64,000 bases of DNA. It comes from Burkholderia sp. lig30 (lineage in GTDB: Bacteria; Pseudomonadota; Gammaproteobacteria; Burkholderiales; Burkholderiaceae). Each line of letters opens with the position of its first letter. Positions within the stretch are counted from its first letter, which is position 1. Both the position numbers and the translations under genes were made by a program. Location of the stretch: NCBI RefSeq assembly GCF_000687455.2, contig NZ_JGVW01000085.1, positions 1-64,000 on the forward strand. Reading direction: 5' to 3'. Positions 43,167 to 51,250 of this stretch are shown here, one piece after another. A model generated the notes under the pieces. It had not been told where the DNA came from, ran no database searches, and saw only the letters and a list, made by a program, of their open reading frames with translations.

Positions 43167-43889
43167 TCAGACGTCGCCCGCCAGCACCTGCGCGATGTGC
43201 AGCACGCGCGTGTCGCGGTCGCCGGTGCGGCGCAACCGCCCTTCGATGTTCAGCATGCAGCCCAGATCGCCAGCCACCACGGCGCCCGCGCCCGACGCGT
43301 GGATATTCGCGCATTTCTCGTCGGCGATCGCCGTCGAGATGCCGCCGTACTTGACCGCGAACGTGCCGCCGAAGCCGCAGCAGTGCTCGCAGTCCTTCAT
43401 CTCGGTGATGGCCACCCCGCGCTGCGCGAGCAGCGCGCGCGGCTGCGCCTTCACGCCCAGCTCGCGCAGCCCGGAGCAGGCGTCGTGATAGGTGACGGGC
43501 CCCGTGAATTCGCCGGGCTCGAGCGCGACCTTCGCAACGCTGGCGAGGAAGTCGGTCAGCTCGTAGACCTTCTGCTGCAACCGTTCGTAGCGCCCCATCA
43601 GCTCCGGATCGTCGCGAAACAGGTCGCCGTAGTGCGTGCGGATCATGCCGCCGCACGAGCCCGACGGCGCGACGACATAGTCGAACTGCTCGAATTCGCG
43701 CAGCGTCTTTTCCGCGAGGTCGCGCGCGAGCGCGCGGTCGCCGGAGTTGTAGGCCGGCTGCCCGCAGCAGGTCTGCGCGGGCGGCACGATCACTTCGAAT
43801 CCGGCCTCCCGAATCAGCTTGAGCGCCGAAAAACCGATTTCGGGACGCATCAGATCGACCAGACAGGTCACGAACAAACCGACTCGCAT
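43167..43889 (-). CDS. lutA: LutA-type (Fe-S)-binding oxidoreductase subunit
   Basis: A 240-residue protein with two CCG domains: TCCGQPAYNSG in the first and HDACSGLREL plus CCGFGGTF in the second, the GlpC/HdrB-like cysteine-rich fold. It pairs with lutB. It is transcribed divergently from the IclR regulator gene across 180 bases. Confidence 0.92.
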   Translation of the reverse strand: MRVGLFVTCLVDLMRPEIGFSALKLIREAGFEVIVPPAQTCCGQPAYNSGDRALARDLAEKTLREFEQFDYVVAPSGSCGGMIRTHYGDLFRDDPELMGRYERLQQKVYELTDFLASVAKVALEPGEFTGPVTYHDACSGLRELGVKAQPRALLAQRGVAITEMKDCEHCCGFGGTFAVKYGGISTAIADEKCANIHASGAGAVVAGDLGCMLNIEGRLRRTGDRDTRVLHIAQVLAGDV

Positions 43890-44069
43890 AGACGCTCCTT
43901 CGAGTAAACCGCGCTCATTATCCGCCGTTTCCCCGGCAAGACCAACGCCATTCCGGAAGGATGTGAATCAGGCGCGGGCGAGGAATTCCTCGAACGCCGT
44001 TCGCTTTTTTCACCATACGAGATACAATCACCCCCAATACCGCTTGACGCGCCAACCGCCCCCCCGAAG

Positions 44070-44882
44070 ATGAGCAACCCGACTCCGGATTCCAAGACGT
44101 CGATCCAGGTGATCGAACGCATGATGCGACTGCTGGACGCGCTTGCCTCGCACAGCGACCCGGTCAGCCTGAAAGAACTGGCGCAGCGCACCGAGCTGCA
44201 CCCGTCGACCGCGCACCGCATCCTGAACGACATGGTGACCTGCCGCCTGGTCGATCGCTCCGACCCGGGCACCTACCGCCTCGGCATGCGCCTGCTGGAG
44301 CTCGGCAACCTGGTGAAGGCGCGCCTGTCGGTGCGCGACGCCGCGCTGATGCCGATGCGCGAGCTGCACCGCCTCACCGGCCAGACCGTGAACCTGTCGG
44401 TGCGCCAGGGCGACGAGATCGTCTATATCGAGCGCGCGTATTCGGAGCGCTCGGGCATGCAGGTGGTGCGGGCGATCGGCGGCCGCGCGCCGCTGCACCT
44501 CACGTCGGTCGGCAAGCTGTTCCTCGCCGCGGACGAAACCGCACGGGTGCGCGCATACGCGACGCGCACGGGCCTCGCCGGCCATACGCAGAACAGCATC
44601 ACCGACCTCACGAAGCTCGAGCGCGAGCTGACGCTCGTGCGCCAGCAATCGTGCGCGCGCGACAACGAGGAACTGGAACTGGGCGTGCGCTGTATCGCCG
44701 CGGGCATCTACGACGACTCGGGCAAGCTGGTCGCGGGGCTGTCGCTGTCGGCGCCGGCCGACCGTCTGCAGGACGCGTGGCTCGGCCAGTTGAGCCGCAC
44801 CGCACTGACCATTTCCGAATCGCTCGGCTATCGCCCCGAGCCCGCGAAGGAAGCGGTGGGCGGCGTGCAACGGCAGGCGTGA
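44070..44882 (+). CDS. IclR family transcriptional regulator
   Basis: A 270-residue regulator with an N-terminal winged helix (IQVIERMMRLLDALASHSDPVSLKELAQRTELHPSTAHRIL) and a C-terminal effector domain (GMQVVRAIGGRAPLHLTSVGKLFLA, ELELGVRCIAAGIYDDSG). The divergent placement suggests control of lutAB, in contrast to the GntR-type LutR of Bacillus; this is inference. Confidence 0.92.
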   Translation: MSNPTPDSKTSIQVIERMMRLLDALASHSDPVSLKELAQRTELHPSTAHRILNDMVTCRLVDRSDPGTYRLGMRLLELGNLVKARLSVRDAALMPMRELHRLTGQTVNLSVRQGDEIVYIERAYSERSGMQVVRAIGGRAPLHLTSVGKLFLAADETARVRAYATRTGLAGHTQNSITDLTKLERELTLVRQQSCARDNEELELGVRCIAAGIYDDSGKLVAGLSLSAPADRLQDAWLGQLSRTALTISESLGYRPEPAKEAVGGVQRQA

Positions 44883-44901
44883 GCCCGCCGCGCGCAGCAT
44901 G

Positions 44902-44929
44902 AAAAAGCCCCGCGACTGCGGGGCTTTTC
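44902..44929. terminator. Bidirectional terminator
   Basis: AAAAGCCCCGC (44903-44913), a GACT loop, then GCGGGGCTTTT (44918-44928): an 11-bp stem with A/T flanks on both sides, between the convergent IclR and PBP7-type genes. Confidence 0.9.
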
Positions 44930-44955
44930 GTTGGCGGGGACGCCGGCGCGCCGGC

Positions 44956-46098
44956 TCAGGTGCCGCCGTTCGGCGAATTGGCGGCCGTCAGTCGGTCGCC
45001 GCCGCCGTTGTCCAGCCAGTTGCGCAGCCGCACCGCATCGGCGAAGCGCGAATACTTGCCATACGAATCCAGCAGCACCATCACCATCGCACGGCCGTGG
45101 ATCGTCGCCTGCATCACGAGGCACTCGCCCGCCTCGTTGATGAAGCCGGTCTTCTGCAGACCGATGTCCCACGTCGAATTCGAATTGCGCACGAGCGCAT
45201 TCGTGCTGTTGTACGCGAGCGTGCGCTTGCCGGTGTTCACCTCGTAGCTGCGGTCGGTCGAGAACTTCCGGATCAGCGGGTACTGGTACGCCGCGTCAAC
45301 CATCTTCACGAGATCGCGCGCGCTCGACACGTTCTGGCTCGACAGGCCGGTCGAATTCTCGAAGTGCGTGTCGTTCATGCCGAGCGCCTTCGCCTTCGCG
45401 TTCATCGCCGCGATGAACGCCGGCCGGCCGCCCGGGTAGTAGCGCGACAGCGCCGCCGCCGCGCGGTTTTCCGACGCCATCAGCGCGATGTGCAGCATGT
45501 CCTCGCGCGACAGCACCGAACCGACCGACAGGCGCGAACCGGTGCCCTTCTCGTAGTCGCGGTCTTCATCGGTCACTTCGATCTGGTCGCCAAGCGGCAG
45601 CTTCGAATCGAGCGCGACCATCGACGTCATCAGCTTCGTGATCGACGCGATCGGCACGACCGCATGCGAATTCTTGTCGAACAGCGGCTCGTTCGAGTTC
45701 TGGTCGACGACGTAGGCGACGCTCGAGCGCAGCGCGAGCGCGTCGGGCGTGTCATGCAGGCCGAAGGCCTGGCCGGCCGACGGCTGGCGCGGCTGGAACG
45801 CGACCTTGCGCACCGCGGCATGATGGCCGCGCGCGTTCGCGGCGAGCGTGACGCGCTTGCGCGTCGCCTTCGCGCGCGGCGCGTCGGCGGCGGCGTCGGC
45901 CGTCTTCACCGATTTTTTCGCGGACGAAGCCGCCACCTTCTTCTTGGCGGCCGGGTGGGACGATTTCGCAGTCGCGGCAAACGCATCGGCGGGCACGATG
46001 GCGGCGGTGGCCGACAGCACGGCGACGGCAACCGAGACCGCGGTGCTGAGCGCCATGCTCTGCAACATTCTGCGCGGTGAAAACAATTCGGCTTTCAT
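44956..46098 (-). CDS. pbpG: D-alanyl-D-alanine endopeptidase (PBP7/8-type, S11 family)
   Basis: A periplasmic serine peptidase of about 380 residues that cleaves peptidoglycan crosslinks. The signal peptide covers about residues 1-42, then a Lys/Ala-rich linker reaches about 115. Catalytic motifs are SITK (S152, K155), SEN in MASENRAAAAL and KTG in QKTGFINEAG. I start at 46098 (MKAELFSPRR); the upstream frame to 46269 is not conserved and contains the promoter. Confidence 0.92.
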   Translation of the reverse strand: MKAELFSPRRMLQSMALSTAVSVAVAVLSATAAIVPADAFAATAKSSHPAAKKKVAASSAKKSVKTADAAADAPRAKATRKRVTLAANARGHHAAVRKVAFQPRQPSAGQAFGLHDTPDALALRSSVAYVVDQNSNEPLFDKNSHAVVPIASITKLMTSMVALDSKLPLGDQIEVTDEDRDYEKGTGSRLSVGSVLSREDMLHIALMASENRAAAALSRYYPGGRPAFIAAMNAKAKALGMNDTHFENSTGLSSQNVSSARDLVKMVDAAYQYPLIRKFSTDRSYEVNTGKRTLAYNSTNALVRNSNSTWDIGLQKTGFINEAGECLVMQATIHGRAMVMVLLDSYGKYSRFADAVRLRNWLDNGGGDRLTAANSPNGGT

Positions 46099-46132
46099 TG
46101 GGGTCTGGACAAAGCGGCGGGAGGTTTCCGCA

Positions 46133-46161
46133 AGTGTAGTTAAGGCTGAAAAAATAAGCAA
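46133..46161 (-). promoter_or_regulatory. Candidate promoter for the PBP7-type gene
   Basis: On the minus strand TTGCTT (46156-46161), 17 bases, TACACT (46133-46138), about 35 bases before the ATG. Its location inside the longer open frame supports the downstream start. Confidence 0.65.
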
Positions 46162-46630
46162 TATTAGACACTTACCGATTGTCTTTAAACCGGACTGTAA
46201 GAGTCGACCCGAATGAAATCGATCGACTCCCCGCCTCCATCGCCCAATCTCATGATGGTCTCGCCTCATAGCGCCGTCTCCCGATTACCACCCGGATAAT
46301 TGAGATAACGTCACTTTGAGGACAATTTAAAGCGGGAAAACTACGTATCCGGCTACGTATTCGGCAATCGGCAAGCAAAACGGCGCGCGGCCCGGGCTGC
46401 GGCGACCACACATCGAGGCAACCCCGGCAACTGCGCGCGTTTCGACACGATTCCCTACACAACGTTCCATCGGCCTGTTAGGTTTACCTGTGCCCGGCGA
46501 TGGTGCGCGCTGCCCGCCGGCCAGTTGCGCGCACGACGGAGAAGCATCAACTGAAACCGTTCCCAACCCCGACATATAACTCGTTGTTTTGTCGATAATT
46601 TGTCATGATTGTGCGGCGCACAAAAAACGC
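46162..46630. other. Intergenic region without a supported gene
   Basis: The 660-base gap between the PBP7-type and phasin genes. Between the two promoters I see only short Cys/Arg-rich frames with no start context. It contains a two-copy 12-base repeat (46341-46364) and an imperfect inverted repeat with GAGTCGA/TCGACTC arms near 46200-46228. It is more AT-rich than the flanks, and may be a long regulatory region for phasin. Confidence 0.6.
46341..46364 (+). repeat. Two tandem 12-base repeats
   Basis: CTACGTATCCGG and CTACGTATTCGG are adjacent with one mismatch. Each contains the palindrome TACGTA. They lie about 270 bases upstream of the phasin promoter; possible protein-binding site. Confidence 0.6.
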
Positions 46631-46658
46631 TTGACATGCACAGCCGCTGCCCTACAAT
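46631..46658 (+). promoter_or_regulatory. Strong sigma-70 promoter for the phasin gene
   Basis: TTGACA (46631-46636), 16 bases, TACAAT (46653-46658): near-consensus. It leaves an mRNA leader of about 95 bases before the ATG. Confidence 0.88.
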
Positions 46659-46759
46659 AGCTTCCAATGCTGCGTTGCACAAAGCGCGCAGATCCGTAGT
46701 TCCCCAGAGTAGTGCCCCTTACCCTTGCGATCGTTTCGATCGCTTTTCAGGAGGATGAC

Positions 46760-47326
46760 ATGTCTTTGCTGACCCCCGAGCAAATCGCTGCCGCCCAGAA
46801 AGCCAACCTCGAGAGCCTGTTCGGCCTGACGACCAAGGCATTCGAAGGCGTCGAAAAGCTGATCGAACTCAACCTGCAAGTCGTGAAGTCGACGCTCTCC
46901 GAAGGCCAGGAAAATGCGCAGCGTCTGCTGTCGGTGAAGGACGCGCAGGAGTTCATCGCGCTGCAGGCCAGCCTGTCGCAGCCGGTCGCGGAAAAGGTGC
47001 TGTCGTACGGCCGCCACCTGTATGAAATCGCGACGGCGACGCAAGCCGAGTTCGCGAAGGTTGCCGAAGCGCAATACGAAGAGCAGAACAAGAAGGTGCA
47101 GGCACTCGTCGACAACGTCGCGAAGAACGCACCGGCCGGTTCGGAAACGGCTGTTGCCGCGCTGAAGTCGGCACTGAACGCCGCGAACACGACGTACGAA
47201 ACGGTGCAGAAGGCTGCGAAGCAAGCGGTCGAAATCGCCGAGACGAACTTCAACGCCGCTGCTGCTGTCGCGACGAAGGCCGCCAGCGCCGCAGCCGCGC
47301 GCCGCACCAGCAAGCCGACCGCCTAA
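46760..47326 (+). CDS. phaP: Phasin family protein (polyhydroxyalkanoate granule-associated)
   Basis: A 188-residue phasin that coats PHA granules. I start at 46760 ([23 protein letters not shown]) with AGGAGG 4-9 bases upstream. The helical, Ala/Glu/Lys-rich body with [15 protein letters not shown] and [12 protein letters not shown], and an Ala/Lys C-terminus, fit the TIGR01841-type phasins. A strong promoter and terminator make it an independent, highly expressed unit, beside the acetyl-CoA-producing pyruvate dehydrogenase genes. Confidence 0.93.
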   Translation: MSLLTPEQIAAAQKANLESLFGLTTKAFEGVEKLIELNLQVVKSTLSEGQENAQRLLSVKDAQEFIALQASLSQPVAEKVLSYGRHLYEIATATQAEFAKVAEAQYEEQNKKVQALVDNVAKNAPAGSETAVAALKSALNAANTTYETVQKAAKQAVEIAETNFNAAAAVATKAASAAAARRTSKPTA

Positions 47327-47343
47327 GCGATCCGGATGTGCCA

Positions 47344-47374
47344 GAAAAAGCCGCGCCGAGCGCGGCTTTTTCTT
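47344..47374 (+). terminator. Intrinsic terminator after phasin
   Basis: AAAAAGCCGCGC-CGA-GCGCGGCTTTTTC: a long stem with a T-run, starting 18 bases after the stop codon. Confidence 0.92.
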
Positions 47375-47440
47375 TTGGTGCGCCCGGGCGCCGGACGCGC
47401 GGGATTTTCCGGGAGTGCCCCGCCGCGCCCCAACAAACGA

Positions 47441-47476
47441 AAACGGCGCTTCCGTTGCGGGAAGCGCCGTTTTTCC
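47441..47476. terminator. Intrinsic terminator for lpdA (probably bidirectional)
   Basis: AAACGGCGCTTCC-GTTGC-GGGAAGCGCCGTTTTT gives a long stem with T-runs on both strands, 30 bases beyond the minus-strand lpdA stop. Confidence 0.9.
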
Positions 47477-47506
47477 TTCACGACCGGCGCGTCGCGCCGG
47501 CAGTGT

Positions 47507-49267
47507 TTACTTCTTGCGTTGCGGGGGCAGATCCGTGCAGACGCCTTCGTACAGCTCGGCCGCCATGCCGATCGACTCGCCGAGGGTCGGGTGCGGATGG
47601 ATCGTCTTGCCGATGTCTTCCGCGTCCGCGCCCATCTCGACGGCCAGGCACACTTCGCTGATCAGGTCGCCCGCGTTCAGGCCGACGATCCCGCCGCCGA
47701 TCACGCGGTGCGTTTCCTCGTCGAAGATCAGCTTCGTGAAGCCCTCGTCACGGCCGTTCGCGATCGCGCGGCCCGATGCGGCCCACGGGAACACGGCCTT
47801 GCCGTACTTGATGCCTTCGGCCCTGCACTGCTCTTCCGTCTTGCCCGCCCACGCGACTTCCGGATCGGTATAGGCGACGGACGGAATCTGCAGCGCGTCG
47901 AAATACGCCTTCTCGCCGTGCGCCGCTTCCGCCGCGACGTGGCCCTCGTGGACAGCCTTGTGCGCGAGCATCGGCTGGCCGACGACGTCGCCGATCGCGA
48001 AGATGTGCGGGACGTTCGTGCGCATCTGCCTGTCGACGTCGATGAAGCCGCGATCCGTCACTGCGACGCCGGCCTTGTCGGCACCAATCCTCTTGCCGTT
48101 CGGGCTGCGGCCGACCGCGACCAGCACGAGGTCGTAGCGCTGCGCTTCCGCCGGGGCCTTTTCGCCCTCGAACTTCACGTAGATGCCGTCTTCCTTCGCC
48201 TCCGCGCCGACCGTTTTGGTTTTCAGCATCACGTTGCCGAAGCGCTTCGCGTTGTACTTTTCCCAGACCTTGACGAGGTCACGGTCCGCGCCGTTCATCA
48301 GGTTGTCGAGCATTTCGACGACGTCGATTTCGGCGCCGAGCGTCGAATAGACGGTGGCCATTTCGAGGCCGATGATGCCGCCGCCGATCACGAGCATCCG
48401 CTTCGGGAGCTGGCGCAGTTCGAGCGCGCCGGTCGAATCGACGATGCGCGGGTCGTCCGGCAGGAACGGCAGCTTCACCGACTGCGAGCCGGCCGCGATG
48501 ATCGCCTGCTTGAACCGGACGACCTTCTTGCCGCCGTCGCCCTGCACTTCCATGTGATACGGATCGACGAACGCGCCGACGCCGGTCACGACTTCGACCT
48601 TGCGCGCCTTCGCCATGCCGGCGAGGCCCGTCGTCAGCTTCTTCACGACGCCGGACTTGAAGTCGCGCAGCTTGTCGAGGTTGACTTCGGGCTTGCCGAA
48701 CGAGATGCCGTGATCCGCGAGCGCGGCCGCTTCCTCGACGACGAGCGCGGTGTGCAGCAGCGCCTTCGACGGGATGCAGCCGACGTTCAGGCACACGCCG
48801 CCGAGCGTCGAATAGCGCTCGACGAGCACGGTCTTCATGCCGAGGTCGGCGGCGCGGAACGCGGCCGAGTAGCCGCCGGGGCCGGCGCCGAGCACAAGCA
48901 TGTCGCACTCGACGTCGACGGGGCCGGCATAGCTGCCGGCTTGCGGCGCGGGAGCCGGAGCGGCGCCGGGCGCCGGTGCGGCGGCCTTCGGTGCTTCGGC
49001 GGGCTTGGCGGCGGGCGCGGCAGCACCTGCGGCGGCCTCGACCAGTGCGATCACAGTGCCTTGCGAGACCTTGTCGCCGGCCTTGACCTTGATTTCCTTG
49101 ACGATGCCGGCGACGTCGCTCGGCACTTCCATGGAGGCCTTGTCCGATTCGAGCGTGAGGAGCGTCTGCTCCTTTTCGATCACGTCGCCCGGCTGAATGT
49201 TGACTTCGATGACATCGACGCCGCTGAAATCGCCGATATCCGGAACTTTGACTTCGATGAGACTCAT
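47507..49267 (-). CDS. lpdA: Dihydrolipoyl dehydrogenase (E3) with N-terminal lipoyl domain
   Basis: A 586-residue E3 of the pyruvate dehydrogenase complex that reoxidises dihydrolipoamide with NAD+. Residues 1-80 are a lipoyl domain with the modified lysine K43 (ESDKASMEV), joined by an Ala/Pro linker to the FAD enzyme with [12 protein letters not shown] and the redox disulfide C159-C164 ([15 protein letters not shown]); the active-site HPHPTLGES ends it. The ordinary E. coli Lpd has no lipoyl domain. I start at 49267 ([10 protein letters not shown]). It lies 275 bases after aceF. Confidence 0.96.
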   Translation of the reverse strand: MSLIEVKVPDIGDFSGVDVIEVNIQPGDVIEKEQTLLTLESDKASMEVPSDVAGIVKEIKVKAGDKVSQGTVIALVEAAAGAAAPAAKPAEAPKAAAPAPGAAPAPAPQAGSYAGPVDVECDMLVLGAGPGGYSAAFRAADLGMKTVLVERYSTLGGVCLNVGCIPSKALLHTALVVEEAAALADHGISFGKPEVNLDKLRDFKSGVVKKLTTGLAGMAKARKVEVVTGVGAFVDPYHMEVQGDGGKKVVRFKQAIIAAGSQSVKLPFLPDDPRIVDSTGALELRQLPKRMLVIGGGIIGLEMATVYSTLGAEIDVVEMLDNLMNGADRDLVKVWEKYNAKRFGNVMLKTKTVGAEAKEDGIYVKFEGEKAPAEAQRYDLVLVAVGRSPNGKRIGADKAGVAVTDRGFIDVDRQMRTNVPHIFAIGDVVGQPMLAHKAVHEGHVAAEAAHGEKAYFDALQIPSVAYTDPEVAWAGKTEEQCRAEGIKYGKAVFPWAASGRAIANGRDEGFTKLIFDEETHRVIGGGIVGLNAGDLISEVCLAVEMGADAEDIGKTIHPHPTLGESIGMAAELYEGVCTDLPPQRKK

Positions 49268-49401
49268 TACTGTCCCCTTCTTGATTAACTGCAGACAGAG
49301 GGAGGGAGAAACTCGCGAGTGAACTACGGCCTGACTGGAGAACGGGGACTTGGGCAGGACCACCTTTGCCGTCCGCCCAAGGACGCGCCTTTCTTTTGGT
49401 T

Positions 49402-49428
49402 ACTTTTCTTTGGAAGACAAAGAAAAGT
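49402..49428. repeat. Hairpin-forming noncoding element between aceF and lpdA
   Basis: A perfect 11-bp inverted repeat, ACTTTTCTTTG and CAAAGAAAAGT, with a 5-base GAAGA loop, followed by a second short hairpin (CCCCGCGCAGGGG, about 49437-49449). From memory, similar sequence recurs in Burkholderia intergenic regions, so it is probably a repeat family member rather than a gene-specific signal. It sits in the 275-base aceF-lpdA gap. Confidence 0.7.
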
Positions 49429-49542
49429 GACCGCCGCCCCGCGCAGGGGCGACGCATGCAGGCCGTTAAGAAAGCAAGTTCAACGACGAGACGCGGATCA
49501 CCGACAGAAAATCCGCGCCCCCGCGAGCGCCCCTCACGCTCA

Positions 49543-51180
49543 TCAAAGAATCACTCGACGGAAGTCGCCCAAGAGCGCGCCGAGATACGCATTGAACCGT
49601 GCGGCTTCCGCGCCATCGATCACGCGATGGTCATACGACAGCGACATCGGCAGCGTGAGGCGCGGCACGAACTGCTTGCCGTCCCACACCGGCTTCATCG
49701 CGCTGCGCGACAACCCGAGGATCGCGACTTCCGGCGCGTTGATGATCGGCGTGAAGTTCGTGCCGCCAATCCCGCCGAGCGACGAGATCGAGAAGCAGCC
49801 GCCCTGCATCTGGTCCGGCTTCAGCTTGCCGTCGCGCGCGGCCTTCGACAGCTCGGTCATTTCCTTCGCGATGTCGACGAGGCCCTTCTTGTCCGCATCG
49901 CGGATCACCGGCACGACGAGGCCGTTCGGCGTGTCGGCGGCAAAACCGACGTGGTAGTACTGCTTGAACACCAGGTTGTCGCCGTCGAGGCTCGCGTTGA
50001 ACGTCGGGAATTTCTTCAGCGCCGACACGACCGCCTTGATCACGAATGCGAGCATCGTGAACTTCACGCCCGCCTTCTCGTGCTCCTTGTTCAGTTGCAC
50101 GCGCAGCGCTTCCAGCTCGGTGATGTCCGCTTCGTCGTTGTTCGTGACGTGCGGGATCATCACCCAGTTGCGATGCAGGTTCGCGCCCGAGATCTTCTTG
50201 ATCCGCGACAGCGGCTTCGCTTCGAACGGACCGAACTTCGAGAAGTCGACCTTCGGCCACGGCAGCAGGTTCAGCTCGCCGCCGCCGGCCGGTGCGGCCG
50301 CGGCAGCCGGCGCCGCGCGCTGGCCGGTCATCACGCCCTTCACGAAGTTCGTGATGTCTTCCTTGGTGATACGGCCCTTCGGGCCGCTGCCCGCGACCCG
50401 GCCCACCTCGACGCCGAGCTCGCGCGCGAACTTGCGCACCGACGGCGACGCGTGGCTCGCGCGGTATTCGCCCGCGGGCGCAGCGGCAGCCGGCGCAGGC
50501 GCCGCGACCGGCGCGGGTGCGGCGGCAGCCTGCGGCGCGGGAGCCGGCGTCGTCGCTGCCACCTGCGCGGCGGCCGGAGCCTGCGGCGCGGCGGCCGGCG
50601 CGCCGGCGGCCTCGAGCAGCACGATCAGCGTCCCTTCGGACACCGTATCGCCGATCTTCACCTTGATGTCCTTGACGACGCCCGCGGACGGGCTCGGCAC
50701 GTCCATCGTCGCCTTGTCCGATTCGAGCGTGACGAGCGACTGTTCCTTCTCGACCGTGTCGCCGATCTTCACGCCGATCTCGATCACCGGCACGTCCTTG
50801 TAGTCGCCGATGTCCGGCACCTTCACCTCGAGCGTGCCGCCGGCCGCGGCCGGTGCGGCAGCCGGTGCCGGCGCTGCGGACGCAGGCGCGGCGACAGGCA
50901 GAGCCGCCGGCGCGGCTGCGCCGTTCGGCTGCGCCGCGACGCCGCCTTCGAGCAGGATGATCAGCGAGCCTTCCGACACCGCGTCACCCACCTTCACCTT
51001 CACTTCCTTGACCGTGCCGGCCGCCGGGCTCGGGACGTCCATCGTCGCCTTGTCCGACTCGAGCGTCACGAGCGACTGCTCGGGCTCGACCGTGTCGCCC
51101 GCCTTCACGAGCACTTCGATGACGGGCACGTCCTTGTAATCGCCGATATCCGGCACCTTCACTTCGATCGCTTGACTCAT
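49543..51180 (-). CDS. aceF: Pyruvate dehydrogenase E2 (dihydrolipoamide acetyltransferase) with two lipoyl domains
   Basis: A 545-residue E2 core. Two lipoyl domains at about residues 2-78 (K44) and 117-190 (K156) are almost identical in their ESDKATMDVPSP segments. Ala/Pro linkers separate them from the peripheral subunit-binding domain (ASPSVRKFARELGVEVGRVAGSGPKGRITKEDI) and the catalytic domain ending in SYDHRVIDGAEAARF. It begins 70 bases after aceE. Confidence 0.97.
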   Translation of the reverse strand: MSQAIEVKVPDIGDYKDVPVIEVLVKAGDTVEPEQSLVTLESDKATMDVPSPAAGTVKEVKVKVGDAVSEGSLIILLEGGVAAQPNGAAAPAALPVAAPASAAPAPAAAPAAAGGTLEVKVPDIGDYKDVPVIEIGVKIGDTVEKEQSLVTLESDKATMDVPSPSAGVVKDIKVKIGDTVSEGTLIVLLEAAGAPAAAPQAPAAAQVAATTPAPAPQAAAAPAPVAAPAPAAAAPAGEYRASHASPSVRKFARELGVEVGRVAGSGPKGRITKEDITNFVKGVMTGQRAAPAAAAAPAGGGELNLLPWPKVDFSKFGPFEAKPLSRIKKISGANLHRNWVMIPHVTNNDEADITELEALRVQLNKEHEKAGVKFTMLAFVIKAVVSALKKFPTFNASLDGDNLVFKQYYHVGFAADTPNGLVVPVIRDADKKGLVDIAKEMTELSKAARDGKLKPDQMQGGCFSISSLGGIGGTNFTPIINAPEVAILGLSRSAMKPVWDGKQFVPRLTLPMSLSYDHRVIDGAEAARFNAYLGALLGDFRRVIL

Positions 51181-51250
51181 CTGTTTGTGTCTCCTGAACC
51201 GCGCCCGCCCCTCCCTGGAGCGGACCGCGGTATCACACGGCGCGTGTGCG

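Noticed and set aside
44906-44928. Hairpin considered as part of a CRISPR or attachment repeat
   Set aside because: It is a single symmetric stem with T-runs between convergent genes, so an ordinary bidirectional terminator.
46250-46682. Three short minus-strand frames upstream of phasin
   Set aside because: Cys/Arg-rich composition, poor start context, and overlap with the phasin promoter make them unlikely genes.
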